Below are positions 44,154 through 54,593 of a DNA stretch of 64,000 nucleotides, one piece after another. Position 1 is the first letter of the stretch. Each line of letters begins with the position of its first letter. The position numbers and the translations under genes are program-made. The notes under the pieces are model-generated. The model made no database searches, was not told where the DNA came from, and was given only the letters and a program-made list of their open reading frames with translations. Source of the stretch: Asterella californica (lineage: Eukaryota; Streptophyta; Marchantiopsida; Marchantiales; Aytoniaceae). The stretch spans positions 62,001 through 126,000 of the forward strand of contig JAYKYS010000040.1 of the NCBI GenBank assembly GCA_036924285.1, given 5' to 3'.

Positions 44154-45873
44154 TGTCGTGATGTGAATTATTCCACATAGTGAATAATTCACCTCTCAGT
44201 TTGAAGTTAGTCTCTTTGAGTGAAGTTAAAACCTCAGAGAAGCCGATTCTGGAGTAAGTGAGCATTCGAAAATCTGAAAACACCACGGCGTAGGTCTCGT
44301 CGCGCTGATCACCGTGGTATGTTCAAAAGTTGCAAACGGAGTTGCAGGCGAAAAGTTACTTGGAGTTTTTCTACAAGATTTCTGATACCGGGAAATTTAC
44401 CATAAATCAGAGTGAGTTCGAAAAATACTTTTTAGATTTTTCTCATGTAGATTGTAGTATGTAGTATTTGTTTAAAATTCGAAATGTACAAAAAGAGCAT
44501 GTCTAGAGAAAGTTATGGCACTTCGTGTTAGCAAAGGAAAGACGAAATACCGCAGCTTTCTAGCATATTAGCTTAGAAACTGGTCTTCAAAACCAGTTGT
44601 GAGATCATCTTCCGTGGTGTAGCTGAGAAACTTGTAGGGAGGAGGTCTCCGGATCAAATCCCTTCAGACTCACAACCGGCTTGGAGTAGGCTGGCCCCTT
44701 CGGGGGAATATGAGGGGCACCAAGTTGCCTAGGGGCGGGACACTAGATGTTCCTTAAACGTACCGTGAATGCGGGACACCTCCGTCTACCCCTGCAAGTG
44801 CAGTCACCTAGTGTGGATGCTAGAGGGAGATTACCACCGGGTTTCGAAATGGACCTCCCACCTTCGGGTTGGCGGGGTAATTAGTACGAATTCGGTTGCG
44901 ACCCTCTAAGTCCTGGGGTAGCGAGATGGCATCAAAGATACTCCAAGTCGGTACCAATTCTTTTGTAGAAAAATGTAGAGTTCAAAATACTATTCACTTG
45001 GGTCGAAAAATCAAGTGAAACTGATACCTGAGGCAATACTTACGGCACTTCGAAGTTTAAGGGGGCCGAGAAACGACAATGATGATAACTCGGGCTCCAC
45101 GTGTCAGAACGAGGTGATTCCGGTGGCCAGAGGTAGCCGTGGTGGAGTTACTTCGACTGGAGGTGTCAGATGCTGACTGTACAGTCGAGACGGTGGCCGT
45201 CCGTACAGATGAATCTGCGAAGCTTAGTGAAATAGTCTTCTTACGTGTAGATATATTATCAGTGATTTAATTTTCTGCTGCCATCTGTTTAGGGTATCTT
45301 TTACCTCTGCCAGGTGACAGTGAAGGATGCGTAGGATGGAGGAAAACCTAGAGGGGTGTACTCTGGAGAGGGAGAATTCTCATCCCATTATCGCATTATC
45401 GGAGTTTGTCAATCATCGAGCAGTGTAGAGTTTACCGTGCGAGAGCTATCGAGTAGAGAGAATCGAAGAGCTAAGAGAAGATTTACACAGAGGTTACGTC
45501 TGACGAGAACTTCTGTCTGATCAGAGTTTTGATATCGAGGGAATGAGAGTAGAGAGCAGAATCGAGTAGATAAGAGACCGACAACTTGTACGCACATCTT
45601 TCTGAAAAGAAAACGGGAAGCTTCTAGGTGAACGCGCTGGTGCTTCACAGGAGCAGTTTTCTGATATTCTGAGTTACTGAGCGTGAGCTTTGCAATCTGC
45701 ATGATCTAGAGTTGAAGATCTACTTGCACGCCGTGTGTTTTATCTTGACCAGATCAAGAACGTGGTGGTGTGGTTTCTTGCGGTCCGTATTCCTTGTGAG
45801 GTTTTCGTCCTCTTCTTCACGATCGTATCACAGCTAGAAGGTTCGCCCTTCCCAGGAAACTCTCGCCTCGACA
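44154..45873 (+). repeat. E2 3' LTR
   Basis: It matches 36,478-38,198 almost base for base. The differences seen are a few substitutions, an added G in CTTCGGGGG, and loss of four bases in CTGCACTAGTGCAG. It ends CTCGCCTCGACA, followed by the ACGT duplication. Confidence 0.95.
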
Positions 45874-46327
45874 ACGTATTAGGCAGTTGGAGCGAAGGGA
45901 GGAGGATCTTGCTGATGCGCAGGAGAGGCTGAAGGTGGCTCGAGTCAGAAACAAGGAACGTTTTGACAAGACTCACCGACTACGACCGAAGCCAATACAT
46001 GTTGGTGACTGGGTTCTGGTATATGATAGCACGTTGGAGAATCAGCACTCTACACTTCGTAAGTTCTCTCGAAGATGATTCGGACCTTATGTTGTGCTAG
46101 ATGTGTATGAGAATGCCACCTATAGTTTGCGTGAGTTGGACGGTACTCTTTTGAAGCTATCTGTGGCTGGCAAACGTGTGAAACTGTTCAAGAGACGCGG
46201 AGGGTCAGTTGAGTTATTCAACTTTCTGGAGTCAGAGCTGAGGGCAACAAGAGACGAAGACGTCTCAGTGTCTGATGAGGCTGAGGCGGAGGAGAGCGAT
46301 GATGATGAGGATCAAATAGAAGACTGA
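45874..46327 (+). pseudogene. E1 integrase C-terminus, resumed after E2
   Basis: It continues the E1 frame at RQLERREEDLADAQERLK through DWVLVYDSTLENQHSTLRKFSRR, then a TGA at 46,076-46,078 where E2 has the tryptophan of RRWFGPY. The frame carries on with FGPYVVLDVYENATYSLREL, the KLFKRRGG block and an acidic tail ending at 46,327. The TGA is the only lesion in this piece. Confidence 0.9.
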
Positions 46328-46373
46328 GGAGATTGGCACATATCGGAGGATGTGCAGGTTTAGAGGGGGTGGA

Positions 46374-47854
46374 TGTCGTGATGTGAATCATTTGACATAG
46401 TAAATGATTCACTTATCACTGCTGTCGCGTTACTTAGCGCATGTTATTTCTACTCCGACACTTGACGTTTAGTAGTCTTAGAAGTTAGCTCTGTACTGTT
46501 CTTAGTCTTTTATGCTTATGGTTGACACCTTTTGCATATGGTGTTAACTCTGTCAAATATTTTGGATCCTAGTAGGTTGGTAGTATGACATTTATCTTCT
46601 TCAAGCATTCGTACGCTTGTGTAAGTAAATTCATACTTATTTATGATACTCAATGTACATGACTTAGATTTACCATGTAGATAGGGGTTTGAACTCATGG
46701 GTTGTACTTACTTGTCGCCCATGCACGCTTTCTAGCTGATTTAAGTTATTTTTCGGGGCTGCGTGTCGTTTTAGGTAGTTTAAGTTTTACGCTGGCACTC
46801 TAGGGAGCTTGACGTGGTAGCCTATGAGTAAAACTAAGTTGCCACGTGGTTTAGGGTACTAAAGGACAACCAAGTGGAGCTATGAACTCCCATTGGTCTG
46901 TTTTTGTCTTTTGTTAAACTCTAAATTTAGAAACAGAGCTCTAGAGTGGAGTTCGAGCAATTTGTGAGGGTACTTCGAAATCTGAGAGCATAGGGAGATA
47001 GAGCTCGTCAAGCCAAGCACTGTCAGCGAAAAGTTTGATCGATTTGGAGCAATAAACAAGAAGTTATGGCTGATTGAAGTTCGATTTGTGTCAGAATTGC
47101 AGCACTTCTGTTCAATTTGGGGTTTTGAGTGTCATTTGCAGCAGAATCGAGGAAAGCGCTTCAAAACTTCGTGGCTGTGATCCCTGTCAGCAGGGCTACG
47201 ACTGTCTCCAAATTTTTATGTCGATTGAGTCAGTGAGTAATTCAGGGCGACCGCTGAAGTAGAGGGGGTCCGAAAAGCTCTCAATCTGGAGCAGCAACTT
47301 CAGAGAGCGAGATCTGGAGTTCTGTGTGGAATCAGGAGGCCCAACTTCAGAGGAGTGTTTATCAAGCTGTGTACTGCAAATCCTGTAAGAAATTCTCAAA
47401 GTGATCGAGCCAATTCCTTGTTATAGGTCGAAATAGCTGTCTGGGTACCAGAAACTGCCGTAATTTCTCTACTCAGAAAGTTTCTGCTCATATCTTAGTG
47501 CTCTGAATTGATCTGAAGCTGAAATTTCGTATGTGTATCTAGTAGAACCTCATTTACATGTAGGAGGAGTTCTGAAGTCTGAACCTTCACATATTTCTCA
47601 ATCCTGAGTGTCAAAGTTCGCCATCTGATCTTATCATTGCTAGTTAAGCCTGAACTCTGCTTCCTGAACTTATCAGAAGAGCCTAGAGACTTACATGAGT
47701 GTTTTCAGTATCACCTTGAGACCTGAAGCCTATCCTGTGAGTAGACCAGCCACAGCCAAGAGCCCAACGCTTCCCCGAGTAGATTGAACACAGCCTTCAA
47801 GCTCATATCACAGCCAGAAGGTTCGCCCTTCCCAGGAAGACTCTCAATCCGACA
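46374..47854 (+). repeat. E1 3' LTR
   Basis: It is 1,481 bp, starting TGTCGTGATG after the tract AGAGGGGGTGGA and ending CCGACA before ACGT. It is the uninterrupted copy and defines the E9 insertion site in the 5' LTR. Confidence 0.94.
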
Positions 47855-47858
47855 ACGT

Positions 47859-48506
47859 ACGAAGTTCAACCCTCAATAATAAGAAGCAGGCCCCTTGCGT
47901 CTTTGATATAACGCCTGAAGCCCTAAATACCCAGTCAGCAAGTAACTAGGGGCCTAGCTTGATTTTGCCTTTTTTCGAATCGCATAACTTCTTCTCTGGA
48001 TGTCCAAACGAAATAAACAAGATGCCCATGGAAAGCTGACAACGAGCTCTATCCATCTATGCGATAAAAGTAAAGATCCGAAGTTGCGCCAAAAGCTCGT
48101 AAGCTGGGGCCTAGCTTGTTTTCTCCGTCTTTCGGGTCCTGTAACTTCTTCACTATGCGTCCAAACGAAGTAGACAAAGTGCCTATGAAATGCTGACAAG
48201 GAGCTTTATCCACTGGTGCGATAAAAACGAAGATCCGAAGTGGTGCCAAAAACCCGTAAGCTGGGGCCTAGCTTATTTTCTCCATCTTTCGAGTCCTGTA
48301 ACTTCTCCACTAGGCGCCCAAACGAAGTAGACAAGATGCATATGGAAAGCTGACAAGGAGCTCTACCCATCTATGCGATGAAAATGGAGATCTGAGATTG
48401 TGCCAAAATCCTTAAGCTGGGGTCTAGCTTGTCTTCTCATGAGTGTCTTTGGAGCGACAAGCATCGAAGTTTGAATTTCAGGTAGGAGCCGGTCCACGAC
48501 ACGACA
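47859..48506 (-). mobile_element. E6, proximal part (LTR-like start)
   Basis: On the minus strand it begins TGTCGTGTCGTGGACCGG at 48,506, inside E4 at DLEPL, and is contiguous with 25,962 downwards once E1 is removed. It is dominated by the tandem repeat at 47,950-48,440. No gene. Confidence 0.6.
47950..48440. repeat. ~155-bp tandem repeat in E6, three units plus a partial
   Basis: Units begin GGGGCCTAGCTTGTTTTCTC at about 47,950, 48,106, 48,263 and (partial) 48,418. They share CCAAACGAAGTAGACAA, GAAAGCTGACAAGGAGCT and GCGATAAAA, with clear divergence. Confidence 0.8.
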
Positions 48507-50880
48507 ATGGCTCCAAGTCTGTAGCACGTTGATTAACCTGACACTGAGCATCATTTCTCTCCTCTTCCTCAGCTTCTGAAAACATGACATCCTCATCTAC
48601 AAATCGAGCCCTTGACAACATATATGCGATCACATTCTCCTTTCCTTTTATATGCTTCAGCTCTGGATTCAAGCTTCTAATATAGGCAATCCAACGTAAC
48701 ATTGCTATGTCTGGCGTGTTGTAGTTGGATATCATGCCTAGTAGAGGTAGACAATCCGTTTCTAAGATTACATGAGCACCAATCAGAAACTCACGGTCTG
48801 TCTTCATCGCTGTCACTGCTCCCCACAACTCACGTTTCACCTCAAGATAGTCTAGTTGTCTGTCTCTCAAGATCCTAGCTCCAAACCTAGAGGTAAACCG
48901 CATATCATCCGCATCATCTTGACCTATTGTCTAACCAATCGCCTTTGGACTAGTATCTACCGTGACAATGACAGATCTCCCACCCTCGTAGTCTACTCTT
49001 CTCAGAACATGTGGAGACTGTAGAGCCTCTTCAGCCTATTCATAACTTCTCGATGGACTGAGGTCCATACAAACCTCCTACCTTTCCTCAGTAATGCGTA
49101 TAAAGGCTCAGCAACATGAGCATAATGAGGAATGGATAAACGATAAAATACACAAGTACCTAGAAAGCTTCGAACCTCTGTGATATTATTACAGTCTGCC
49201 ATCCTAACTATGGCTTCAACCTTCTCCGGATTTGGTCGTCTTCCAAAAGCACCACACAGATGTCCAACCACTAAAATCTCAGACACACCAAACTTGGACT
49301 TAGCTCCTGACAGGATGAGATGTATCTGCTCCAAACGAGTTAAGATATGTTCTACATCCCTGATATGATCTGCAACAAACCTCCTACATCCATTCGCAAG
49401 TACTGCTTCATCCTTATCTTCAACCGCGTAACCTTTTATAGGAATATCATCTAGAAATGGAATGGTAACATCAGGCACAAATTTCCTCGGTACCTTATGC
49501 ATCGCATTCTGCATATGAGCCACCGAGTTCGTCGCTCCTTGTGAAAGAGTACACATCCGCATCAATCTCAGAGGCGTACGCATAGTAGTTAGATCTCAAT
49601 TCTCTACAGTCAGCTTAACCTATCATAACCAGAATATAGATCTCCTATCGAATAGATAGCTCTCCCTGCAAATGCCTCCGCTATCTCCTCAATCACAAGA
49701 TCCGTCCCAACGTTACGAATGGTTACGTTATTCGCAAGCTGTAAGTCTTGAATAAAACGCAAAGATCTTGACTTCTTGCGTACAGTGAACCACCTGCTAG
49801 AATACGGTCCCATAGATGGCTCAAGTATCCCCATCTGTACCTTCTCTTTCAACAACTCGATGAGTTTAGACAACAAAGCACGAGGAACTAGGATCGGTTT
49901 CAGGTCCCAAGGCACATGAAGGATTGTGAATATAACCATAGGCGCTATAACCTTTGGGTCCACACAACCTATCTCCTCTGCTGAAAAAGAGAATGTTTTA
50001 CCATGATCCATTATCATCTGCTCAAACACTATCTTCTCAACCTTAGTCAAGAAATCACCCTCTCCTATCTGGAGCTCTTTCAACGTCTCCTCAGTAATTG
50101 ATGTCCTACTCGTCTATGATCACATAATATAGGCTCAGTCCCCACTAATTATACTTGCTGCTGGGAGTTAGCAGGTAGTTGAGTTGCTACCGGTCTCACC
50201 TTTTTTAATATAAATTTGTATTTCGCATGAGCGTCTGCTTCCTGAGGAAGTGCACATCAACAAACGGCTTCTCTTCCCTCACTATTCTACATCGGATGAG
50301 GAAAGAACTGCACGTACCTAACAACCTCCTCATATATACGTCGAGAGTGGATAGGGATCGCCGTCATACTATCTTTTCCTTCCATCAATCTACTCACACT
50401 GTCCAACCAACCAACAATTGACTGTACAGACATAAACTCTTCAAACAAGCCAGAAACCACTTCGTCTTCAGGCAGAACCCCTACACTCCACAACTCTGAT
50501 ACCTGTTTACCATCCATCTTTTTGTATTTTCTCCCATATCTTCAACTCTTGTAAATCGACTCCACCCATCTGCCTCAAACATCAGCAATCCAGATTGCCA
50601 ACTCTATACACTACACATGTCTCCAGACCTTTGTACATGTCTTGCTTCCAACTCTAACGGGATCTCAACAATAGGTTCTACACCCTTGTCTTCCCGTTCT
50701 ATAGGAGCGGACTGTAAAAACCCTTACATCTCTTCGTCTAAGAATCTCTAAGGGTTTGTCGGTTTTGCTCATGTCTTGAACGAACCGTCAAAAACTGTAT
50801 TGAGTACCTGTCATCAGGACTCCAAACTCTGACATAATGAGACCTATCATTCATCATCTTTGTCTCTATTCGAACAGCGG
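48507..50880 (-). pseudogene. pol: E4 protease end, RT and RNase H
   Basis: Reading minus from 50,880, the protease resumes after E3 (AVRIETKMMNDRSHYVRV...). It reaches the slip heptamer GGGTTTT (50,717-50,723 on the plus strand as AAAACCC), and pol follows in the -1 frame (GFLQSAPIEREDKGVE). RT fragments include PYSSRWFTVRKKSRSLRF and FLDDIPIKG; RNase H has ETDCLPLLG and the LSRA end, down to DLEPL at 48,507, where E6 starts. There are several stops, a frameshift near 49,600 (the GYDRLS break) and a deletion/indel near 48,930. The integrase continues at 24,600. Confidence 0.88.
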
Positions 50881-52159
50881 TGTCGTGCTACTTGGCGGTT
50901 ACATGTTATATTTCTACTCCGACGCTTGAGTTTAGTAGTTCTAGAAGTTAGCTTATATTACTTCTAGTCGTTTATGTATATGTTTGACACCTTTGCATAC
51001 GGTGTTAACACTATTTTGAGTCTTAGTAGGTTGATTACCATGTTGATAGGGCTTAAGCTCATGGGTTGTATTTGCGTGTCGCCCAATGCACGCTTTCTAG
51101 CTGATTTAAGTTATTTTTCGGGGCTGCGTGTCGTTTTAAGTAATTTAAGTTTTACGCTGGCACTCTAGGGGGCTTGACGTGGTAGCCTATGAGTAAAACT
51201 AAGTTGCCACGTGGTTTAGGGTACTAAAGGACAACCAAGTGGAGCTATGAACTCCCATTGGTCCGTTTTTGTCTTTTGTTAAACTCTAAATTTAGAAAAA
51301 GAGCTCTAGAGTGGAGTTCGAGCATTTGGTGAGGGATCTTCGAAATCTGAGAGCACAGGGAGAGAGGTCTCGTCATGCCAAGCACTTCCAGTGAAAATTT
51401 CGATCGATTTGAGTCAATAAAGACGGAGTTATGAGCAATTGAAGTTCGGATTGTGCTAGAATTGAATCATTTTGGTTGGATTTAGGGTTTTCAGTGTCAT
51501 TCGCAGCAGATTTGAGGAAATTGCTTCAAAACTTCGAGGTTGTGTTCTCCGCCAGCAGGGCTACGATTTCACAAAAAGTTTCATATCGATTGAGCAACTG
51601 AGTAATTCAGGACGGCCGCTGAAGCTGAGGGGGTCTGAAAAGCTCTTAATCTAGAGCAGCGACTTCAGAGGAGGAGATCTACAGTTCTGTGTACATTCAG
51701 GAGTCCCAACTTCACAGTTCAGCACCGTGTAGACTGCAAATCCTGTAAGAAACTTTGAAATTGATCGAGCCAAACTCCTGTTATAGGTTGAAATAGCCAG
51801 CTAGGTACTAGAAATTACCGTAGTTTTCTTGCTCAAAACTTTTCTGTTCATATCTCCGTGTCAGAATTTGATCTCAGGCTGAAATTTCGTCTGTGAGTTC
51901 AGTAGTACCTCATTTGCATGTAAGGGAAGTTTAGAGGTCTAAACCTTCGTAGTTTTCCTCTCCGTGAGTGTCAAAGTTCACCGCCGAATCCTATTACTGC
52001 CAGCTAGACCTGAATTTCGCCTTCTGGGTATATTACTAGATCTTACACATCTGTGTGAGTGTTTATAGCCTCTGTTGTAACCTGAAAGCCAACCTCTTGA
52101 GTGAACAACCACAGCCAGAAGCCCGGTGCTTTCCTAGGTAGACGGATTACACTCCGACA
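50881..52159 (+). repeat. E3 5' LTR
   Basis: It starts TGTCGTGCTACTTGGCGG and ends ACACTCCGACA; 1,279 bp. Its central part is alignable with the E1 LTR (for example GACGTGGTAGCCTATGAGTA and GTTAAACTCTAAATTTAGAA), but the start and end differ and the E1-type palindrome is absent. Confidence 0.93.
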
Positions 52160-52170
52160 TACTCTCTTTT

Positions 52171-52188
52171 TGGTGAACTCGACGTGAA
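52171..52188 (+). promoter_or_regulatory. E3 primer binding site, tRNA-Trp-like
   Basis: TGGTGAACTCGACGTGAA starts 11 nt after the LTR. It complements the 3' end of plant nuclear tRNA-Trp as I remember it (…CACGTCGGGTTCACCA), with one mismatch. This is different from the E1/E2 primer site. Confidence 0.55.
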
Positions 52189-52235
52189 ACACCTAGGGTG
52201 GGAGTTTTCTTAAGAGTGTTACAGGATCAGATATC

Positions 52236-54593
52236 ATGGCCAACCAAGGATCATCAAGTGGAGGTGCTGCTGCTGCTCAGCAACCTATTCAGTTTGATGC
52301 TGCTACGATGAAGATGTTCCAGGCTTTTTCCATGTTCATGCAGCAGCAGCAGAGCACAGAGAGGAAGGAGGTGTTAGCAACCAAGGCGTTGCAATCTGTG
52401 GTGCACCAGATGGACCAGTTCAAGGGTACAGATATTTCCAAGTATGTGCGATACTATGCTAGGGAGATGGAGGTGAACAAGGTGCCTGAGAAGGAGATGG
52501 TGGAGAACTTTGAGCTTGCTGTTGTCCCTGAGATTCGTGGGCGTGTGAAGGAGCTCAAGCAGCAGCAAGGACAGAGTTGGGAGAGCTTTATGCGAGCTTT
52601 GAAGGAGGAGTACTACACTGAAGATTCAGAGAGGGTGACCAAGAGAACGTTCTTGGAGTGGGTGGTTAAGCCCAACAAAGGTTTGTCTGTAAATGAGTTG
52701 TTAAGGGAATTTGATCGTCAGTATGCTCAGCTTTCTAGGACAGAAAAGCTTACATTAGAGGTGGAGAAGACCGAGCTTTTCCTACAAGCAGCAGACGTGA
52801 CTATTCAGGAGAAGCTTGAGCTGTTGCTGGAAGACAAGAGTGAGGAGAGAGGATTGAAGACTGACTGGAAGGAGGTTGAAGAGGCTGTCTCTTTGCTGAC
52901 CAAGAGACAGAGAAGAAGGGACAAGGTGGTGGTAAGTGAAGCAGCACCTCTGATAATTCCTGTCAAGCAGTTGCCTGCTAAGTCCGCTTTGGTAATTGCT
53001 AGAGAGGAAGACTCACCGCTTGATGAGTTGATTAAGGGTATGAAGGAGCTTAAGCTTAAGCTCACTAGGTTAGAAGAGAAGGAGCAGAATGTACAGCCTG
53101 CTATGCAGAGACCTCAGATGAGAGAAGGCTTTGTTCATCGTTGTATATGGTGTGATAGCCTAGACCATGTAAGAAGAGATTGTGATGCATTGAGGAAGGA
53201 TCTTATCTTCTTCAAAGATGGTAAGATCCATTTGAGAGAGACTGGGATGATGTTGGGAACCAACTTTGGCAAGGGTGGTATGAAGAGACTTGTGAATGAT
53301 ATATCAGCATCACATGCTGTTTCTCTTGTGAATGCTGCTACCTGTGGAGTGAAAGTGGAGATGGAGAGAGAGAAAGGGACTACTGGGTTGTGGTCAGATG
53401 TAGTGCGGTCCGTAGCTAGAACAGAGCTAGACAAGGATGTGCTACGAAGGATTGGCAACTCAATTAGAGAAACTACAAGATGGAATGACCCTGTGGATAC
53501 TATGTCAGTGCATGCTTATGTTGCAAGAAGTCAGCATGAAGCTCTACTAGAAGAAAAACGCAGGAGGGAGGATGCAGGTGAGGCTTCTACAGCCAAACGA
53601 CCTGCTACAAGGAGTGAAAGGGCTAGACCAGATGCAAGGCAGGAAACAACACCTACTCGGGAGGAGACTATGGAGGATCTACCATCTACAACACCAAAGG
53701 AGAAGGAGAGAAGCAAGGAGAAGGGTAAGATGCCTGCATACAAACTTCAGTCTGACATTGAGATTGCTACAGACTTGAAGCAGGTGTTAGAGAACCGTAT
53801 CTTGAATGGAAAGGTTGAGTTTACTTTGGGTGAGATTCTTGGGATTGCAAAGCGTGAGTTCCATGAGGTTATTATAGATATCATCAAGAGGAAACGTCAG
53901 ATTTTGGGTGAAGCAGCTACGCTTAACGCTCTAGGGACCAAACTGTCGGAAGATGAGGAAGATGAGATTGCTGGTTATTGCTCTCAAGTATCAGAGGGAA
54001 GATCAGATCAGCACGTGAGGTTTGAAGATGAGGTGGAAGCATCGCAGAAGAGCCATTATTCTCACAACCATTGGGCGAGAGCAACCACAGAGACCTTAGT
54101 GAAGCTGGGAGATCTAGAGGAACCTGTGGTGGCATTGATTGATCATGGCTCAGAGATTAATCTGATGTCTAAGGAGCTGTACAAGCGTGGGAGGTGGCCT
54201 ATAGACACCGACCATGGATGGCTTATCCGTGCTGCCAACAACCAGCGAGGAGAACTCTATGGTGCTTGCCCCAACATCAAGGTAACTGTGGGTGACATTA
54301 GTGATGTTCAGAATTTCTTTGTGCAAGACATGTCAACCTATCCTATCATTCTAGGACAGCCTTACATTACTGCTGTTAGAATGGAGACCCGAGTTATGGA
54401 TGATGGTTCAGCCTATGCTAGGATACGTAGTAGAGACGGCAAAAGAGCTGTTCAGTTTTTGACCGTTGCTGCGGAACATGAGAGGAATCGTGATAGCTTG
54501 AGAGACCGTCCACTACCTAAGATTACTCAGGAGTTTAGAGAGTCTAGGGGTTTTGGCAGAGTACCATTGAAGAGCGAGACTTCAACGGTATAG
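52236..54593 (+). CDS. gag-pro: E3 gag-protease polyprotein (785 aa)
   Basis: Start ATG at 52,236 (MANQGSSSGG), 77 bp after the LTR. A short Gln/Ala-rich N-terminus leads into the capsid-like region (ALQSVVHQMDQFKGTDISKY to ELFLQAADV), a Lys/Glu-rich linker, a CCHC knuckle CIWCDSLDHVRRDC at residues 303-316, a charged segment conserved with E1 (KGKMPAYKLQSDIE...GIAKREFHEVIIDIIKRKRQ), and the retropepsin-like domain LIDHGSEINLMS (Asp 636) with YPIILGQPYI. It ends with two TAG codons in a row. It shares the unusual DHG triad with E1 and E4. The frame is open and well preserved. Confidence 0.92.
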   Translation: MANQGSSSGGAAAAQQPIQFDAATMKMFQAFSMFMQQQQSTERKEVLATKALQSVVHQMDQFKGTDISKYVRYYAREMEVNKVPEKEMVENFELAVVPEIRGRVKELKQQQGQSWESFMRALKEEYYTEDSERVTKRTFLEWVVKPNKGLSVNELLREFDRQYAQLSRTEKLTLEVEKTELFLQAADVTIQEKLELLLEDKSEERGLKTDWKEVEEAVSLLTKRQRRRDKVVVSEAAPLIIPVKQLPAKSALVIAREEDSPLDELIKGMKELKLKLTRLEEKEQNVQPAMQRPQMREGFVHRCIWCDSLDHVRRDCDALRKDLIFFKDGKIHLRETGMMLGTNFGKGGMKRLVNDISASHAVSLVNAATCGVKVEMEREKGTTGLWSDVVRSVARTELDKDVLRRIGNSIRETTRWNDPVDTMSVHAYVARSQHEALLEEKRRREDAGEASTAKRPATRSERARPDARQETTPTREETMEDLPSTTPKEKERSKEKGKMPAYKLQSDIEIATDLKQVLENRILNGKVEFTLGEILGIAKREFHEVIIDIIKRKRQILGEAATLNALGTKLSEDEEDEIAGYCSQVSEGRSDQHVRFEDEVEASQKSHYSHNHWARATTETLVKLGDLEEPVVALIDHGSEINLMSKELYKRGRWPIDTDHGWLIRAANNQRGELYGACPNIKVTVGDISDVQNFFVQDMSTYPIILGQPYITAVRMETRVMDDGSAYARIRSRDGKRAVQFLTVAAEHERNRDSLRDRPLPKITQEFRESRGFGRVPLKSETSTV
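54548..54590 (+). promoter_or_regulatory. -1 ribosomal frameshift signal, gag-pro/pol junction of E3
   Basis: Slip heptamer G-GGT-TTT at 54,548-54,554 in the gag frame; spacer GGCAGAG (7 nt); stem TACCATTGAAG (54,562-54,572) with CTTCAACGGTA (54,580-54,590), 10 of 11 pairs and a 7-nt loop. In the -1 frame a TAG directly precedes GGG, and the frame is then open into pol (GFWQSTIEERDFNGIVEIGF...). The architecture is the same as in E1 although the stem sequence is different. Confidence 0.85.

Larger units (their letters stand above)
36478..45873 (+). mobile_element. Gypsy-type LTR retrotransposon E2, the youngest element in the nest
   Basis: E2 is complete: 5' LTR 36,478-38,198, gag with a truncated protease, intact pol, polypurine tract and 3' LTR 44,154-45,873. 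It is flanked by ACGT on both sides (36,474-36,477 and 45,874-45,877). Removing it restores the E1 integrase reading frame at LLALRIRQLE. The LTRs differ at only a handful of positions in 1.72 kb. An internal deletion of about 360 bp relative to E1 removed the C-terminal half of the protease and the frameshift signal. Confidence 0.95.
25967..47854 (+). mobile_element. Gypsy-type LTR retrotransposon E1, interrupted by E2 and E9
   Basis: E1 has a 5' LTR at 25,967-30,669, gag-protease, pol, polypurine tract and 3' LTR at 46,374-47,854. Both outer flanks are ACGT (25,963-25,966 and 47,855-47,858), a 4-bp target-site duplication. After subtracting the E9 insertion, the two LTRs are 1,480 and 1,481 bp and almost identical, so E1 is a fairly recent insertion. 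E2 sits in its integrase coding region, splitting pol at 36,477/45,874. Pol carries five nonsense codons plus a frameshift before the E2 insertion, so E1 is not autonomous now. Confidence 0.92.

Noticed and set aside
24597..48510. A 4-bp target duplication around E6
   Set aside because: The E4 flanks (GAGCCAT and TGATACC) share no 4- or 5-bp word. The boundaries are supported by E4 reading-frame continuity and TGTCG/CGACA ends only.
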